Below the pieces are notes generated by a model. The model made no database searches. It was not told where the DNA came from and worked only from the letters and a program-made list of their open reading frames with translations. The translations under genes and the position numbers were made by a program. DNA of 64,000 nucleotides, taken from positions 4,580,501-4,644,500 of the forward strand of contig NZ_CP097267.1 in assembly GCF_028473605.1 (NCBI RefSeq). The letters are read 5' to 3'. Below, piece after piece: positions 25,378-34,242 of the stretch (the stretch's first letter is position 1; every line of letters starts with the position of its first letter). The DNA comes from Acidovorax sp. NCPPB 3576. GTDB taxonomy: Bacteria; Pseudomonadota; Gammaproteobacteria; Burkholderiales; Burkholderiaceae_C.

Positions 25378-26719
25378 ACCCCGCCGGCGGGCGCCGCATT
25401 CCGTGGTGCGCCGCCTGGCGCTGCAGTTGGGCCTGGGCGTGGCGCTGCTGCTGGGTGCGATTTCCGTCGTCGTATACCTGGGGGTGCAGACGCTGCAGGA
25501 GCAGGCCCAGTCGCGCATCTTGGGCATCAAGGTCCAGAAGCTGGTGGAAACCTCCAGCGCGATGTGGCGACCCGAGAACCAGGACTTTCTGCACCTGCTG
25601 CAGACCAACGCCGTCAAGCGCCAGGGCTCGCGGCTGCAGCTGCTGCACCCCGACGGCTCGGCGTTCTACCTCGATCCCCACGACGAAGCACACACGCTGT
25701 CGCCGCAGGTGCGTTCACGCAGCTTCGAGCTGCGGTCGGCTGACGGACAGCGGTCGCTGCGGGGCCGCTTCGATGTCGATATCGCAGAGGACGAGCAGCG
25801 ACAGCAGACCCTGGCGCGCCTGCTGGCCCTGGCCACCGCGGCCGGGGCTTTGGTGAGCGCAGGACTCGGATTCGCCGTAGTGCGGCATGGCCTGCGCCCG
25901 CTGAGCCAACTGGCCCGGCAGACCCAGGCGATGTCTGCAGGCCGGCAACTCGCGCATCTGCAACTGTCGGCGCGCAGTGCCGAGCTGGCGCCGCTGGTAG
26001 ACCAGTTCAACGAACTCATCGACCGGCTCGAAGCGGGCCGCGCGCAACTGGAGGCTTTCAATGCCGACGTGGCGCATGAGCTGAGAACGCCGCTCACCGC
26101 GCTCATCGGCAAGACCGAGCTGGCGCTGTCGCGACCGCGTGCGGCGCCCGAGCTGGCGCGAACGCTGGCGTCCAACCTGGAAGATCTGGGGCGCATGGCC
26201 TCGGTGGTGAACGATATGTTGTTCCTGGCGCGCGCCGACGGAGGGCTGCGCGCGCGCGTGGATGCGCCACGCAATCTGGGTCTGCTCATCACCGAACTGT
26301 TCGAGTACCACGAGGCCGACGCCGCTGAGCGGGGCCTGCGGCTAGCCCTGGAAGGCGAGCTCATGCTGCCGGTGGACGAACGGTTGGTGCAGCGCGGCGT
26401 CTCCAACCTGCTCAGCAACGCGTGCCGCTATGCCGCGCCAGGCAGCACCGTCCGCGTGAAGCTGGCTGCGGGCGGTGCGGACGGCCCCGGCGTGTCAGTG
26501 GCCAACGAAGGGCCACCGATTCCCGAGGCCGCATTGCCTCGCCTGTTCGACCGCTTCTATCGCGGCGACTCGGCCCGGCACCGCGAGGGCATGCACGCGG
26601 GCCTGGGACTGTCCATCGTGGCGGCCATCGCCCGCATGCACGGCGGCGATGTCTGGGCGCGCTCGGCGGCCGACGGCACCGAGGTCGGCATGCGGTTCGG
26701 GACGGCGCCGGCCGGCTGA
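25364..26719 (+). CDS. Heavy-metal-type sensor histidine kinase
   Basis: 451 residues from MATHEPRRRAPHSVV, with GGAGG seven bases before the ATG and the start inside the regulator gene. Layout: one membrane helix (about 20-42), a periplasmic domain of roughly 100 residues, a second helix (about 145-170), HAMP, H box VAHELRTPLTALIGK, N box SNLLSNACRYA, and a G2-like AGLGLSIVAAIA. This is the CusS/IrlS organisation, in which the periplasmic loop senses metal ions or oxidative signals. The periplasmic part has no His/Met-rich metal site that I can point to, so the signal is open. It is paired with the upstream regulator. Confidence 0.88.
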   Translation: MATHEPRRRAPHSVVRRLALQLGLGVALLLGAISVVVYLGVQTLQEQAQSRILGIKVQKLVETSSAMWRPENQDFLHLLQTNAVKRQGSRLQLLHPDGSAFYLDPHDEAHTLSPQVRSRSFELRSADGQRSLRGRFDVDIAEDEQRQQTLARLLALATAAGALVSAGLGFAVVRHGLRPLSQLARQTQAMSAGRQLAHLQLSARSAELAPLVDQFNELIDRLEAGRAQLEAFNADVAHELRTPLTALIGKTELALSRPRAAPELARTLASNLEDLGRMASVVNDMLFLARADGGLRARVDAPRNLGLLITELFEYHEADAAERGLRLALEGELMLPVDERLVQRGVSNLLSNACRYAAPGSTVRVKLAAGGADGPGVSVANEGPPIPEAALPRLFDRFYRGDSARHREGMHAGLGLSIVAAIARMHGGDVWARSAADGTEVGMRFGTAPAG

Positions 26720-26879
26720 CGACCTCTCCGCATCTGCGCACGTGCCCGCGCTGCGTGCCGTCGTCGCAACCGTCCTGGGCGCACGGTCTCAGCCATCCCC
26801 CCCGCCGCTGATCCGTTGCATCCCCGGGTCGCGCCGCGGGAAGGCGCGGGTCGACAGGGCATGGCTTTAGCATGCGCCC

Positions 26880-27773
26880 ATGCACGGCACCCTGTTTCCC
26901 TCCCGATCGCCTTCCCGGCATGCAGCCCATCGACTCGGCCCCGCGCCGTGGCCGAGAGGCCCCCGCCTCGCTGCCACCCTGCTGCTGGCCCTGCTCGCCG
27001 GCTGCGCGCATGCGCCCCCGGACCCTGCCGCCCCCACCCCCTGGCTCGCCCAGGTCCAGGCCCTGCTGCCCGCCGATGTGCTGCTGATCGGCGAGCAGCA
27101 CGATGCCCCCGAACACCAGGCGCTGGAGCGCGAGGCCGTGCAGTGGCTGGCCGCGCGCGGGCAACTGGCGGCGCTGGTGATGGAGATGGCCGACAGCGGG
27201 CGGGCCACCGACGGCCTGCCCCGCGATGCGGACGAGGCCCAGGTGCAGCAGGCGCTCGGCTGGAACGCGGCGGCCTGGCCGTGGGCGCAGTACGGCCCGG
27301 TGGCCATGGCCGCGGTGCGCGCCGGCGTGCCGGTGCGCGGCGGCAACCTGCCGCGGGCGGACCTGCGCGAGGCGATGCGGGACGAGCGCTGGGACCGGCA
27401 CCTGGACGCCGCGGCGCTGGCGCGCCAGCACACCGCCCTGCGCGAGGGGCACTGCGGCCTGCTGCCCGAGGCGCAGATTCCCGGCATGGCCCGCATCCAG
27501 ATCGCACGCGATGCCCGCATGGCGGCGGTGGCCGCAGCGGCGCGGCGGCCCGGGCAGGTGGTGGTGCTGGTGGCCGGCGGCGGCCACGTGCTGCGCGGCG
27601 TGGGCGTGCCCACGCACTGGTTTCCGGGCCTCACGGCCAAGGTGGCGCTGGCGCAGGCCGGCGGCGCGCCCGGCCCGCAGGCGGGCGACGCCGACGCGGT
27701 GCAGGCCACCGCGGCCCTGCCGGCGCGCGACCATTGCGCGGAGCTGCGCCGCGCGCAGGGCGCCAGGCCCTGA
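26880..27773 (+). CDS. ChaN-family lipoprotein
   Basis: 297 residues. After an arginine-rich start of about 30 residues comes a hydrophobic leader ending in the lipobox LLAGC (Cys near residue 42), so the mature protein is membrane-anchored. The conserved core begins DVLLIGEQHDAPEHQALERE and ends with VVVLVAGGGHVLRGVGVPTH, the two halves of the ChaN/PF04187 fold, related to haem-binding or iron-regulated lipoproteins. The long N-terminal region before the hydrophobic stretch is unusual; a later start may be used, but no better ATG was seen. No haem uptake genes are adjacent. Confidence 0.82.
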   Translation: MHGTLFPSRSPSRHAAHRLGPAPWPRGPRLAATLLLALLAGCAHAPPDPAAPTPWLAQVQALLPADVLLIGEQHDAPEHQALEREAVQWLAARGQLAALVMEMADSGRATDGLPRDADEAQVQQALGWNAAAWPWAQYGPVAMAAVRAGVPVRGGNLPRADLREAMRDERWDRHLDAAALARQHTALREGHCGLLPEAQIPGMARIQIARDARMAAVAAAARRPGQVVVLVAGGGHVLRGVGVPTHWFPGLTAKVALAQAGGAPGPQAGDADAVQATAALPARDHCAELRRAQGARP

Positions 27774-27830
27774 GGCGCCACGGTCCCTCCAGCGCAGGAT
27801 TCAAGCCAAAACGGCCTCCAGCGCATGATT

Positions 27831-27861
27831 CACTAGGGCATATAGCTATTATTTTTATAGC
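27831..27861. repeat. Dispersed intergenic hairpin repeat, copy C
   Basis: CACTAGGGCATATA is followed by GCTATTATTTTTATAGC (27845-27861), the same 17-mer as copy A. It lies in the convergent gap between the chaN-like gene and the PAS-GGDEF-EAL gene. The preceding bases 27800-27826 (TCAAGCCAAAACGGCCTCCA and on) also look like the flank I recall for this repeat in Comamonadaceae. Confidence 0.75.
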
Positions 27862-29879
27862 ATATTGTGGGTCTGGCCGCCCTCGCCTCCTGGGCCGGCG
27901 CCGTGCGCAGACCCGCCCGCCTGCGCGCGCAGCAGCGCCGTGAACTCGGCCGCCGGCAGCGGGCGCTGGCACAGGTAGCCCTGGTAGCGGTCGCACCCGC
28001 GCTCGCGCAGGAAGGCGAGCTGCTCGGGCGTCTCCACGCCTTCGGCCAGCACCGCCAGCCCCAGGCTGTGGCCCATGGCGATGATGGCCGTGCAGATGGC
28101 CATGTCGTCGGTGCTTTGCGGCAAATCGCGGATGAAGCCCTGGTCGATCTTGAGCACGTCGATGGGAAAGCGCTTGAGGTGGGCGAGCGACGAGTAGCCC
28201 GTGCCGAAGTCGTCGATGGCCATGCGCAGGCCCAGTCCGCGCAGTCGCAGCAGCACCTGGCGCGCCTCCTCGGGCCGCTCGGCGAGCGCACCTTCGGTGA
28301 TCTCCAGCTCCAGCTGCGTGGGCGGGTAGCCCGAGGCGGACAGGGCCGATGCCGCACAGCCGGCCAGGTCGGTCAGGTGGAACTGGCGCGGCGACACGTT
28401 CACGGCCACCGTCAGGCCGGGCAGCCCGGCCTCGCGCCATGCCTGGCCCTGGCGGCAGGCCTCGTGCATGACCCATTCGCCCAGCGGGCCGATCACGCCG
28501 GAATGCTCGGCCACCGGGATGAAGCGGGCGGGGGAAATCATGCCCTCCTGCGGGTCCATCCAGCGCACCAGCGCCTCGGCGCCGATGACGCGGCCCGTGG
28601 CGATGTCCACCTGCGGCTGGTAGTGCAGCTGCACGTGGCCCAGTGCCAGCGCAGCGCGCAGGCGCGATTCGAGGGCGAGGCGCTCGCGCGCGGCGCGCGT
28701 CATGTCTTCGCTGAAAAAGCACCAGGCGCCGCGCCCGCGCTCCTTGGCGCCATAGACGGCGGCGTGGGCGCCCTGCAGCAGCGCCTGGGCGCTGTCGCCG
28801 TGGCGCGGGAACAGGCTGATGCCCACGCTCGCGCCGGCCACCACCTCGAAGCCCTCGGGCGAGCGCCAGGGCTCGGCCACGGCGGCGATCAGCGTGCGGG
28901 CGATGGCGGCGGCTTCGTCCTCGCTCTGCGCCTGCCGCACGAGCACGCCCATTTCGTCGCCCGCCAGGCGCCCGGCCAGGTCGCCGGGGCGCAGGGCCGA
29001 TTCGAGCCGGCGGGCGATGTGCCGCAGCACCTCGTCGCCCACGGCGTGGCCGTAGCTGTCGTTGACGTCCTTGAAGCGGTCCAGGTTGAGCAGCAGCACG
29101 GCCATGGGTTCGCCGCTGTGGCGGGCCTGCACGGTGGCCTCCTGCAGCCGCTGGGCGAACCAGGTGCGGTTGGGCAGGCCGGTGAGCGGGTCGTTGTGGG
29201 CCAGGAACGCCAGTCGCTGGCGCTGCGCGTGCTCCTGCGAGATGTCGGTGAACAGGCACACGTAGTGCGTCACCACGCCGGCGCCGTCGCGCACGGTGCT
29301 GAGCGACATGCGCTCGGGAAACACCTCGCCGTTCTTGCGCCGGTTCCAGATCTCGCCCTGCCAGCGGCCGGTGCGCGACAGTTCGGACCACAGGGCCTCG
29401 TAGAAGGCGCGGTCGTGGCGGCCGGACTTGAACAGCCGCGGGGTCTGGCCCAGCAATTCGGCCTCGGTGTAGCCCATCAGCCGCGTGAAGGCCGCGTTCA
29501 CCGACAGGATGCGGTTGTTCGCATCGGTCACCACCATGCCCTCGATCGCGTTGTCCACCACCGTGGTCGCCAGGCGCTGGCGCCGCTCGGCGCCGCGCGC
29601 CATGCGGGCCCAGGCGCGGCCCCGGCGCGTGAGCGCGGCGGCATCGGACGCCTGCAGCCGGCGCAGCCCGACCACCGCCAGCGCGGCGGAAACGAGCACG
29701 AAAGCGATGTCCTTGGCGCTGCCCAACCAGCCGGCCCCTGCCCTGCCGCCCAGAGGCTCGCCGGGCAGCCACGACAGCAGCGCATCGCCGCCCGCCACCC
29801 ACGCCACGCCCGCCGCCACATACGCGGCCCAGGCCCAGCCCGGCACCCGCTTCAGGGCGGGGCCCTCCTCTTCATCCAT
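27855..29879 (-). CDS. PAS-GGDEF-EAL membrane protein, likely c-di-GMP phosphodiesterase
   Basis: 674 residues from MDEEEGPALKRVPGWAW. Two membrane helices occupy about residues 12-75. A PAS domain follows (TTVVDNAIEGMVVTDANNRI to THYVCLFTDIS), then GGDEF (LAFLAHNDPLTGLPNRTWF) and EAL. The GGDEF signature is AGDEM, preceded by RPGD at the inhibitory-site position, so cyclase activity is doubtful while nucleotide binding may persist. The EAL domain looks catalytic: GAEALVRW, VAVNVSPRQF, LELEITE, DDFGTGYSSL, LKIDQGF, LAEGVET and QGY. It should degrade c-di-GMP in response to a PAS-sensed cue. It is a lone gene, divergent from purU. A longer upstream frame is not needed. Confidence 0.88.
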   Translation of the reverse strand: MDEEEGPALKRVPGWAWAAYVAAGVAWVAGGDALLSWLPGEPLGGRAGAGWLGSAKDIAFVLVSAALAVVGLRRLQASDAAALTRRGRAWARMARGAERRQRLATTVVDNAIEGMVVTDANNRILSVNAAFTRLMGYTEAELLGQTPRLFKSGRHDRAFYEALWSELSRTGRWQGEIWNRRKNGEVFPERMSLSTVRDGAGVVTHYVCLFTDISQEHAQRQRLAFLAHNDPLTGLPNRTWFAQRLQEATVQARHSGEPMAVLLLNLDRFKDVNDSYGHAVGDEVLRHIARRLESALRPGDLAGRLAGDEMGVLVRQAQSEDEAAAIARTLIAAVAEPWRSPEGFEVVAGASVGISLFPRHGDSAQALLQGAHAAVYGAKERGRGAWCFFSEDMTRAARERLALESRLRAALALGHVQLHYQPQVDIATGRVIGAEALVRWMDPQEGMISPARFIPVAEHSGVIGPLGEWVMHEACRQGQAWREAGLPGLTVAVNVSPRQFHLTDLAGCAASALSASGYPPTQLELEITEGALAERPEEARQVLLRLRGLGLRMAIDDFGTGYSSLAHLKRFPIDVLKIDQGFIRDLPQSTDDMAICTAIIAMGHSLGLAVLAEGVETPEQLAFLRERGCDRYQGYLCQRPLPAAEFTALLRAQAGGSAHGAGPGGEGGQTHNML

Positions 29880-30072
29880 GAATGTCCTTGTTGTGTTTCG
29901 CCTCGCCCGGCGGGAGGCGCCACGCCTTCCCGCCGCCCTCCTTGGGGATCGTATTCTCGCGCCAGCCAAGGCCCCTCAGGCGATCGGCAAAGCGGTGCCG
30001 GAACGGCGCGCGGGGCCTTGCAACTTTCGGTCCGCTACCGGCCCCGGGCCTTGCTGCGACAATCGCCCGGCT

Positions 30073-30921
30073 ATGAACCAAGCCTATATCCTTACCCTGT
30101 CCTGTCCCGACAAGCTCGGGCTGGTGCATGCGGTGTCCGGCTTCCTGCTGGAGCATGGCGGCAACATCGAAGAGGCCGCCCAATACAACGACCACGCCAC
30201 CGGGCTCTTTTTCATGCGCGTGCAGTTCGCCTGCGGGGCGCACGACCACGCCGCGCTCAAGACGCAGCTGGCCGCCTTCGCCGGCCCGCACGACATGCAC
30301 TGGCAACTGCACCCGGTGTCCGAGCCGATGAAGACCGTCATCATGGTCAGCCGCGAAGGCCACTGCCTGAACGATCTGCTGTTTCGCTGGAAGTCCGGCC
30401 TGCTGCCGGTGCACATCGCGGCCATCATCAGCAACCACCGCGACTTCTACCAGCTGGCGGCCAGCTACAACGTGCCGTTCCACCACATTCCCGTGACGGC
30501 CGCCACCAAGGCGCAGGCCGAGGCGCGGCAGTTCGAGATCATCGAATCCGAAGGCGCCGAACTGGTGGTGCTGGCGCGCTACATGCAGGTGCTGTCGGAC
30601 GACCTGTGCCGCAAGCTGCAAGGCCGGGCCATCAACATCCACCACAGTTTCCTGCCCAGCTTCAAGGGCGCCAAGCCCTACTACCAGGCGCACGACCGCG
30701 GCGTGAAGCTGATCGGCGCCACCGCCCACTACGTGACGGCCGACCTGGACGAGGGCCCGATCATCGAGCAGGACGTGGCCCGCGCGGACCACAGCAAGAC
30801 GGTGGAAGACCTCACCGCCATGGGCCGGGACACCGAAAGCCAGGTGCTCGCCCGCGCCGTCAAGTGGCACACCGAGCACCGCGTGCTGCTCAACGGCCAC
30901 AAGACCGTGATCTTCCGCTGA
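30073..30921 (+). CDS. purU: Formyltetrahydrofolate deformylase
   Basis: 282 residues, the usual PurU length. An N-terminal ACT domain (AYILTLSCPDKLGLVHAVSG) is followed by a formyltransferase-fold domain with SNHRDFYQLAASYNVPFHHI, and by INIHHSFLPSFKGAKPYYQA, which holds the catalytic His and conserved Pro/Lys. The Asp of the active site is in TADLDEGPIIEQD. PurU hydrolyses 10-formyl-THF to THF and formate, balancing one-carbon pools and feeding formate to PurT. It is the last normal-GC gene before the restriction-modification island; its stop at 30921 is 64 bases from the methyltransferase start. Confidence 0.95.
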   Translation: MNQAYILTLSCPDKLGLVHAVSGFLLEHGGNIEEAAQYNDHATGLFFMRVQFACGAHDHAALKTQLAAFAGPHDMHWQLHPVSEPMKTVIMVSREGHCLNDLLFRWKSGLLPVHIAAIISNHRDFYQLAASYNVPFHHIPVTAATKAQAEARQFEIIESEGAELVVLARYMQVLSDDLCRKLQGRAINIHHSFLPSFKGAKPYYQAHDRGVKLIGATAHYVTADLDEGPIIEQDVARADHSKTVEDLTAMGRDTESQVLARAVKWHTEHRVLLNGHKTVIFR

Positions 30922-30985
30922 CAAGCAGCCAGCGTACGTCTAGAAGTTCGCACGCTTCTCATGTTCACTCACACCACGACCGCTT

Positions 30986-32281
30986 ATGCAATCCTCCGTT
31001 AAAGCTACTGCGCGCCCCGTCGGAGTAGACCTCTTTGCTGGTGCAGGAGGCCTTTCGCTGGGGTTTGAGCAGGCAGGATTTGATGTGGCAGCAGCAGTGG
31101 AGATTGATCCCATTCACTGCGCTACTCACGAATACAACTTTCCGCATTCAAAAGCCATCTGTGCCTCGGTCGTCGACTTGTCAGGGGAAGACATCCGACA
31201 GATTGCCAGCCTTGGAAAAATTGATATTGATGTAGTTTTTGGCGGCGCCCCTTGCCAAGGCTTCTCCATGATCGGAAAGCGTGCCCTGGATGACTCGCGC
31301 AATCAATTGGTTTTTCACTATGTGCGACTTGTTCGAGAGCTCAATCCAAAATATTTCGTATTCGAGAACGTCAGAGGTTTGACCCTAGGCAAACACGTGC
31401 GTTTTCTTCAAGAGCTCATCGATGAGCTTGCAAGCGCAGGATATAAAGTCTTACTGCCTTATCAAGTGCTGAACGCCGCAGACTTTGGAGTTCCGCAAGA
31501 TCGGAAGCGGCTATTTCTTCTGGGGGCTCGATCAGATCAGCGGCTTCCGCATTATCCAAAGGCTTCCAAGTTGCGCGCAACAGTGTGGGATGCAATCAGT
31601 GACCTGCCAAACGCTGATGAATTCGCGCAACTAGAGAAAGGTGATTCGATATCTGTCCGATGGAATACGCGCCCTGCTTACGCACGACGTTTGAGGTGTT
31701 TAGAAGTTGATGCCGCAGACTTCAGCTATCCGCGAGAATTCCTAAAGAATCGATTGACGAGCAGTCTACGAACAAGTCACACCGACCTCTCAAAAGAACG
31801 CTTTTTGGCGACTGCGCCAGGAGAGACAGAACCAATCAGCCGCTTTAAAAAACTCCACCCTGATGGACTATGTAATACCTTACGCGCGGGAACCGATAGC
31901 GCACGTGGTGCTTTTACGTCTCCGAGGCCAATTCATCCAATATTGCCTAGAGTGATTACCGTTCGAGAGGCTGCGCGTTTGCATTCTTATCCTGATTGGT
32001 TTCGCTTTCACGCGACAAAGTGGCATGGTTTCAGACAAATTGGCAACAGTGTTCCGCCACTGCTAGGGCGAGCAGTTGCAGCGGAGATCATAGGCGCGCT
32101 GAGCCTAACCCCTTGCAAGCCAGGAAGATCTTTGCAGCTTGGAAAAGAATCTCTATTGAATTTCCAGATGCTTGACGCTTCACGATATTTTGGCGTAGCA
32201 AGGAATGTCATAGCTCAACGGCAGCGCAACCCCATCAATCGAGACGTTCTCACCCGCAGCATTGAAGAGGCATATGTCTAA
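30986..32281 (+). CDS. DNA (cytosine-5) methyltransferase of a restriction-modification pair
   Basis: 431 residues with the conserved C5-methyltransferase motifs in order: I DLFAGAGGLSLGFEQAGF, IV GGAPCQGFS with the catalytic Pro-Cys, VI VFENVRG, VIII FGVPQDRKRLFLLGAR, and IX/X VREAARLHSYPDWFRF with RQIGNSVPPLLGRAVA. It methylates cytosine in a recognition site that cannot be read from sequence. Composition is far more AT-rich than both neighbours, marking recent transfer. Its last codons overlap the next gene (nuclease) by 8 bases. Bases 30942-30959 before it hold AGAAG-8 nt-CTTCT, a possible small operator. Confidence 0.93.
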   Translation: MQSSVKATARPVGVDLFAGAGGLSLGFEQAGFDVAAAVEIDPIHCATHEYNFPHSKAICASVVDLSGEDIRQIASLGKIDIDVVFGGAPCQGFSMIGKRALDDSRNQLVFHYVRLVRELNPKYFVFENVRGLTLGKHVRFLQELIDELASAGYKVLLPYQVLNAADFGVPQDRKRLFLLGARSDQRLPHYPKASKLRATVWDAISDLPNADEFAQLEKGDSISVRWNTRPAYARRLRCLEVDAADFSYPREFLKNRLTSSLRTSHTDLSKERFLATAPGETEPISRFKKLHPDGLCNTLRAGTDSARGAFTSPRPIHPILPRVITVREAARLHSYPDWFRFHATKWHGFRQIGNSVPPLLGRAVAAEIIGALSLTPCKPGRSLQLGKESLLNFQMLDASRYFGVARNVIAQRQRNPINRDVLTRSIEEAYV

Positions 32282-33101
32282 GCTCAAGGCACAACCGTTG
32301 CAAGGTAATATTCCAAAAACCCCCAATCGATACTCCGCAATCATTGAGCGTGTTTTCCGGAATCACTACGAGGAAGGGGCAGACTCTTTTGAATTCACAC
32401 GAGAAGAGCTTGTGGCAGTAGCAACGGAACTGGGCCTGCGATTGCCAAAGAATGTAGGCGATTTGATCTATTCTTTTCGCTATAGAAACGAACTCCCGAA
32501 TGGAATTCTTGAGTCTGCGAAACTAGGACTTGAGTGGATCATTGAGGGAGCGGGACGCTCCAAGTATCGCTTTCGCCTTGCGCAACGCAATCGGATAATA
32601 CCCCGAGACGATTTACTCACAATCAAAATTCCGGATTCGACGCCGGAAATCATAGGCGCGTATGCACTCGGCGATGAGCAAGCCTTGCTTGCCAAAGTCC
32701 GCTACAACCGATTGATAGACGTATTTCTTGGTATATCGGCCTACTCTCTTCAGAATCATTTGCGCACAACAGTCAAGGGGATAGGGCAGATCGAGATTGA
32801 TGAGATCTATGTCGGCTTAGACAAGCACGGCAAGCAATTTGTGGTTCCAGTACAAGCCAAAGGCGGGTCTGACAAGCATGGCGTAGTGCAGACTCAGCAA
32901 GACATTGCACTATGTGCCCAAGCTTTTCCTGGTTTGATTTGCAGGCCAGTGTCCGCACAGTTCATGACCGACGAGCGAATTGCCATGTTTGAACTGACGG
33001 TGATGGATGGAAGTGTGAAAGTCGTGGAAGAGCGGCATTACCAATTGGTCAACGCGCACGCCATAACTTCATCCGATCTTGAGCAATATTCCCGAGCGTA
33101 A
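32274..33101 (+). CDS. Putative type II restriction endonuclease (PD-(D/E)XK-like)
   Basis: 275 residues from MSKLKAQPLQGNIPKTPNRY. The ATG at 32274 overlaps the methyltransferase end; a TTG four codons earlier is also open. I do not recognise a named enzyme. The C-terminal half contains IEIDEIYVGLDKHGKQFVVP followed by VQAKGGSDKHG: an acidic residue, a beta-hairpin and a Q-x-K, the shape of a PD-(D/E)XK nuclease core with Gln in place of the second acid. The N-terminal region (SFEFTREELVAVATELGLRL) looks like a small winged-helix recognition domain. Low GC and tight overlap with a C5 methyltransferase make restriction the likely role. Confidence 0.72.
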   Translation: MSKLKAQPLQGNIPKTPNRYSAIIERVFRNHYEEGADSFEFTREELVAVATELGLRLPKNVGDLIYSFRYRNELPNGILESAKLGLEWIIEGAGRSKYRFRLAQRNRIIPRDDLLTIKIPDSTPEIIGAYALGDEQALLAKVRYNRLIDVFLGISAYSLQNHLRTTVKGIGQIEIDEIYVGLDKHGKQFVVPVQAKGGSDKHGVVQTQQDIALCAQAFPGLICRPVSAQFMTDERIAMFELTVMDGSVKVVEERHYQLVNAHAITSSDLEQYSRA

Positions 33102-33978
33102 ATTTGGTGTGGCGGCCCGCATCCCGCCGATCCAGTGCCTGCTCACCTTCGAGGCCCTGGCCCGCCTGCGCAGCGTGACGCAGACCGCCGACGAACTGTG
33201 CGTGACCCCCAGCGCCGTCAGCCACCGCGTTCGCCAGCTCGAACAGATTTTGGGCGTGCGGCTGTTCGGCCGCGCCGATTTCTCGCTCACCACTGAAGGC
33301 AGCGCGTACCTGGCCCATGTGCGCGAGGGCCTGAGCGCGCTGCAGCGCTTTCCGGGCGCGGCCACGGCGCCGGGCAAGCGGCGGCTCAAGCTGGCGGTGA
33401 CGCCGACCTTCGCCCGCGCCATCCTGATCCCGCGCCTGCGTCAGTTCACCGAGGCCTATCCCGAGATCGACCTGGCGCTGCAGGTGTCCATTCCGCTGCT
33501 GGACGTGGTGGCCGAGGACGCCGACCTGATCGTGCGCTTCGGCCCGGGGCACTATGCCGACCTGGAACACGTGGAGCTGGCTCGCGACCGGGTCACGCCG
33601 CTCGCATCGCCCGCCTTCGTGCGCGAACACGGCCCCTTCGAGCGGCCTGAGGACCTGGAGCGGGCAGCCCTGCTGCGCAGCCCGCTGGAGCCCTGGCGCA
33701 CCTGGTTCGGTGCCAGCGGCCTCGACTGGGCCGAGCCCACCGAAGGCTCGCAGTTCAACGACATCGGCCTGATGTGCGACGCCGCCGCGGCCGGCATGGG
33801 CGTGGCACTGGTGCGGCTCAAGCTCGGCGCGCCCTGGCTGGAGAACGGCACCCTCGTGCGCCTTTTTCCCGGCGAGGCCCCCAGCCCGCATGCGCACTAC
33901 CTGTGCTGGCGTACCGGCACCATGGACCGCTGGGAGTGCGCCGCCTTCACCGACTGGCTGCGCCGCACCATGGCCTGA
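33079..33978 (+). CDS. LysR family transcriptional regulator (5' end at island junction)
   Basis: Up to 299 residues. The HTH is FEALARLRSVTQTADELCVT then PSAVSHRVRQLEQILG, and the substrate domain follows from about residue 90 (RRLKLAVTPTFARAILIPRL), as in GcvA-like LysR proteins. The only upstream starts are a TTG at 33079, inside the last codons of the nuclease gene, and a GTG at 33109. GC content jumps from low to high at about 33105-33115, exactly where the LysR family sequence starts. The original start region and promoter therefore appear to have been replaced by the island, and expression may now depend on read-through or coupling from the nuclease gene. Confidence 0.85.
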   Translation: MSNIPERKFGVAARIPPIQCLLTFEALARLRSVTQTADELCVTPSAVSHRVRQLEQILGVRLFGRADFSLTTEGSAYLAHVREGLSALQRFPGAATAPGKRRLKLAVTPTFARAILIPRLRQFTEAYPEIDLALQVSIPLLDVVAEDADLIVRFGPGHYADLEHVELARDRVTPLASPAFVREHGPFERPEDLERAALLRSPLEPWRTWFGASGLDWAEPTEGSQFNDIGLMCDAAAAGMGVALVRLKLGAPWLENGTLVRLFPGEAPSPHAHYLCWRTGTMDRWECAAFTDWLRRTMA

Positions 33979-34180
33979 GCACGGCCGAAATCCGCCTGCC
34001 TGGGCCGCCGCCATCTCTGGCAAAACCCGGATTTCGCAAAACACGCTTGCGCGGCGCGCGCAGGGCCGGCAAGATTCCCAAAGGCCCTGCATTGGCGCGG
34101 GTCTATATTTCGCGGAAGGCGGGCGCGGCTTCAAAACCATGAAATGACGCGCCTCGCCGGTTTTCCAGCAGGCCCGGCAT

Positions 34181-34208
34181 TCAAGCCAGGGGCCGCAGTG
34201 GCCGATAA
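34181..34208 (+). promoter_or_regulatory. Candidate sigma-28 (FliA) promoter of the MCP cluster
   Basis: GCCGATAA at 34201-34208 is a perfect match to the FliA -10 consensus. TCAAGCCA at 34181-34188, with a 12-base spacer, is a partial match to TAAAGTTT. It lies 35-60 bases before the ATG at 34243, the right place for a motility-class promoter. The -35 is weak, so this is moderate evidence. Confidence 0.45.
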
Positions 34209-34242
34209 CCCCTTGATGCCGCCCACCAGGACTTTTGCGACC

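Noticed and set aside
30942..30959. C-protein box controlling the restriction-modification genes
   Set aside because: AGAAG-8 nt-CTTCT is a short inverted repeat, but no C-protein gene is present and one site alone is weak.
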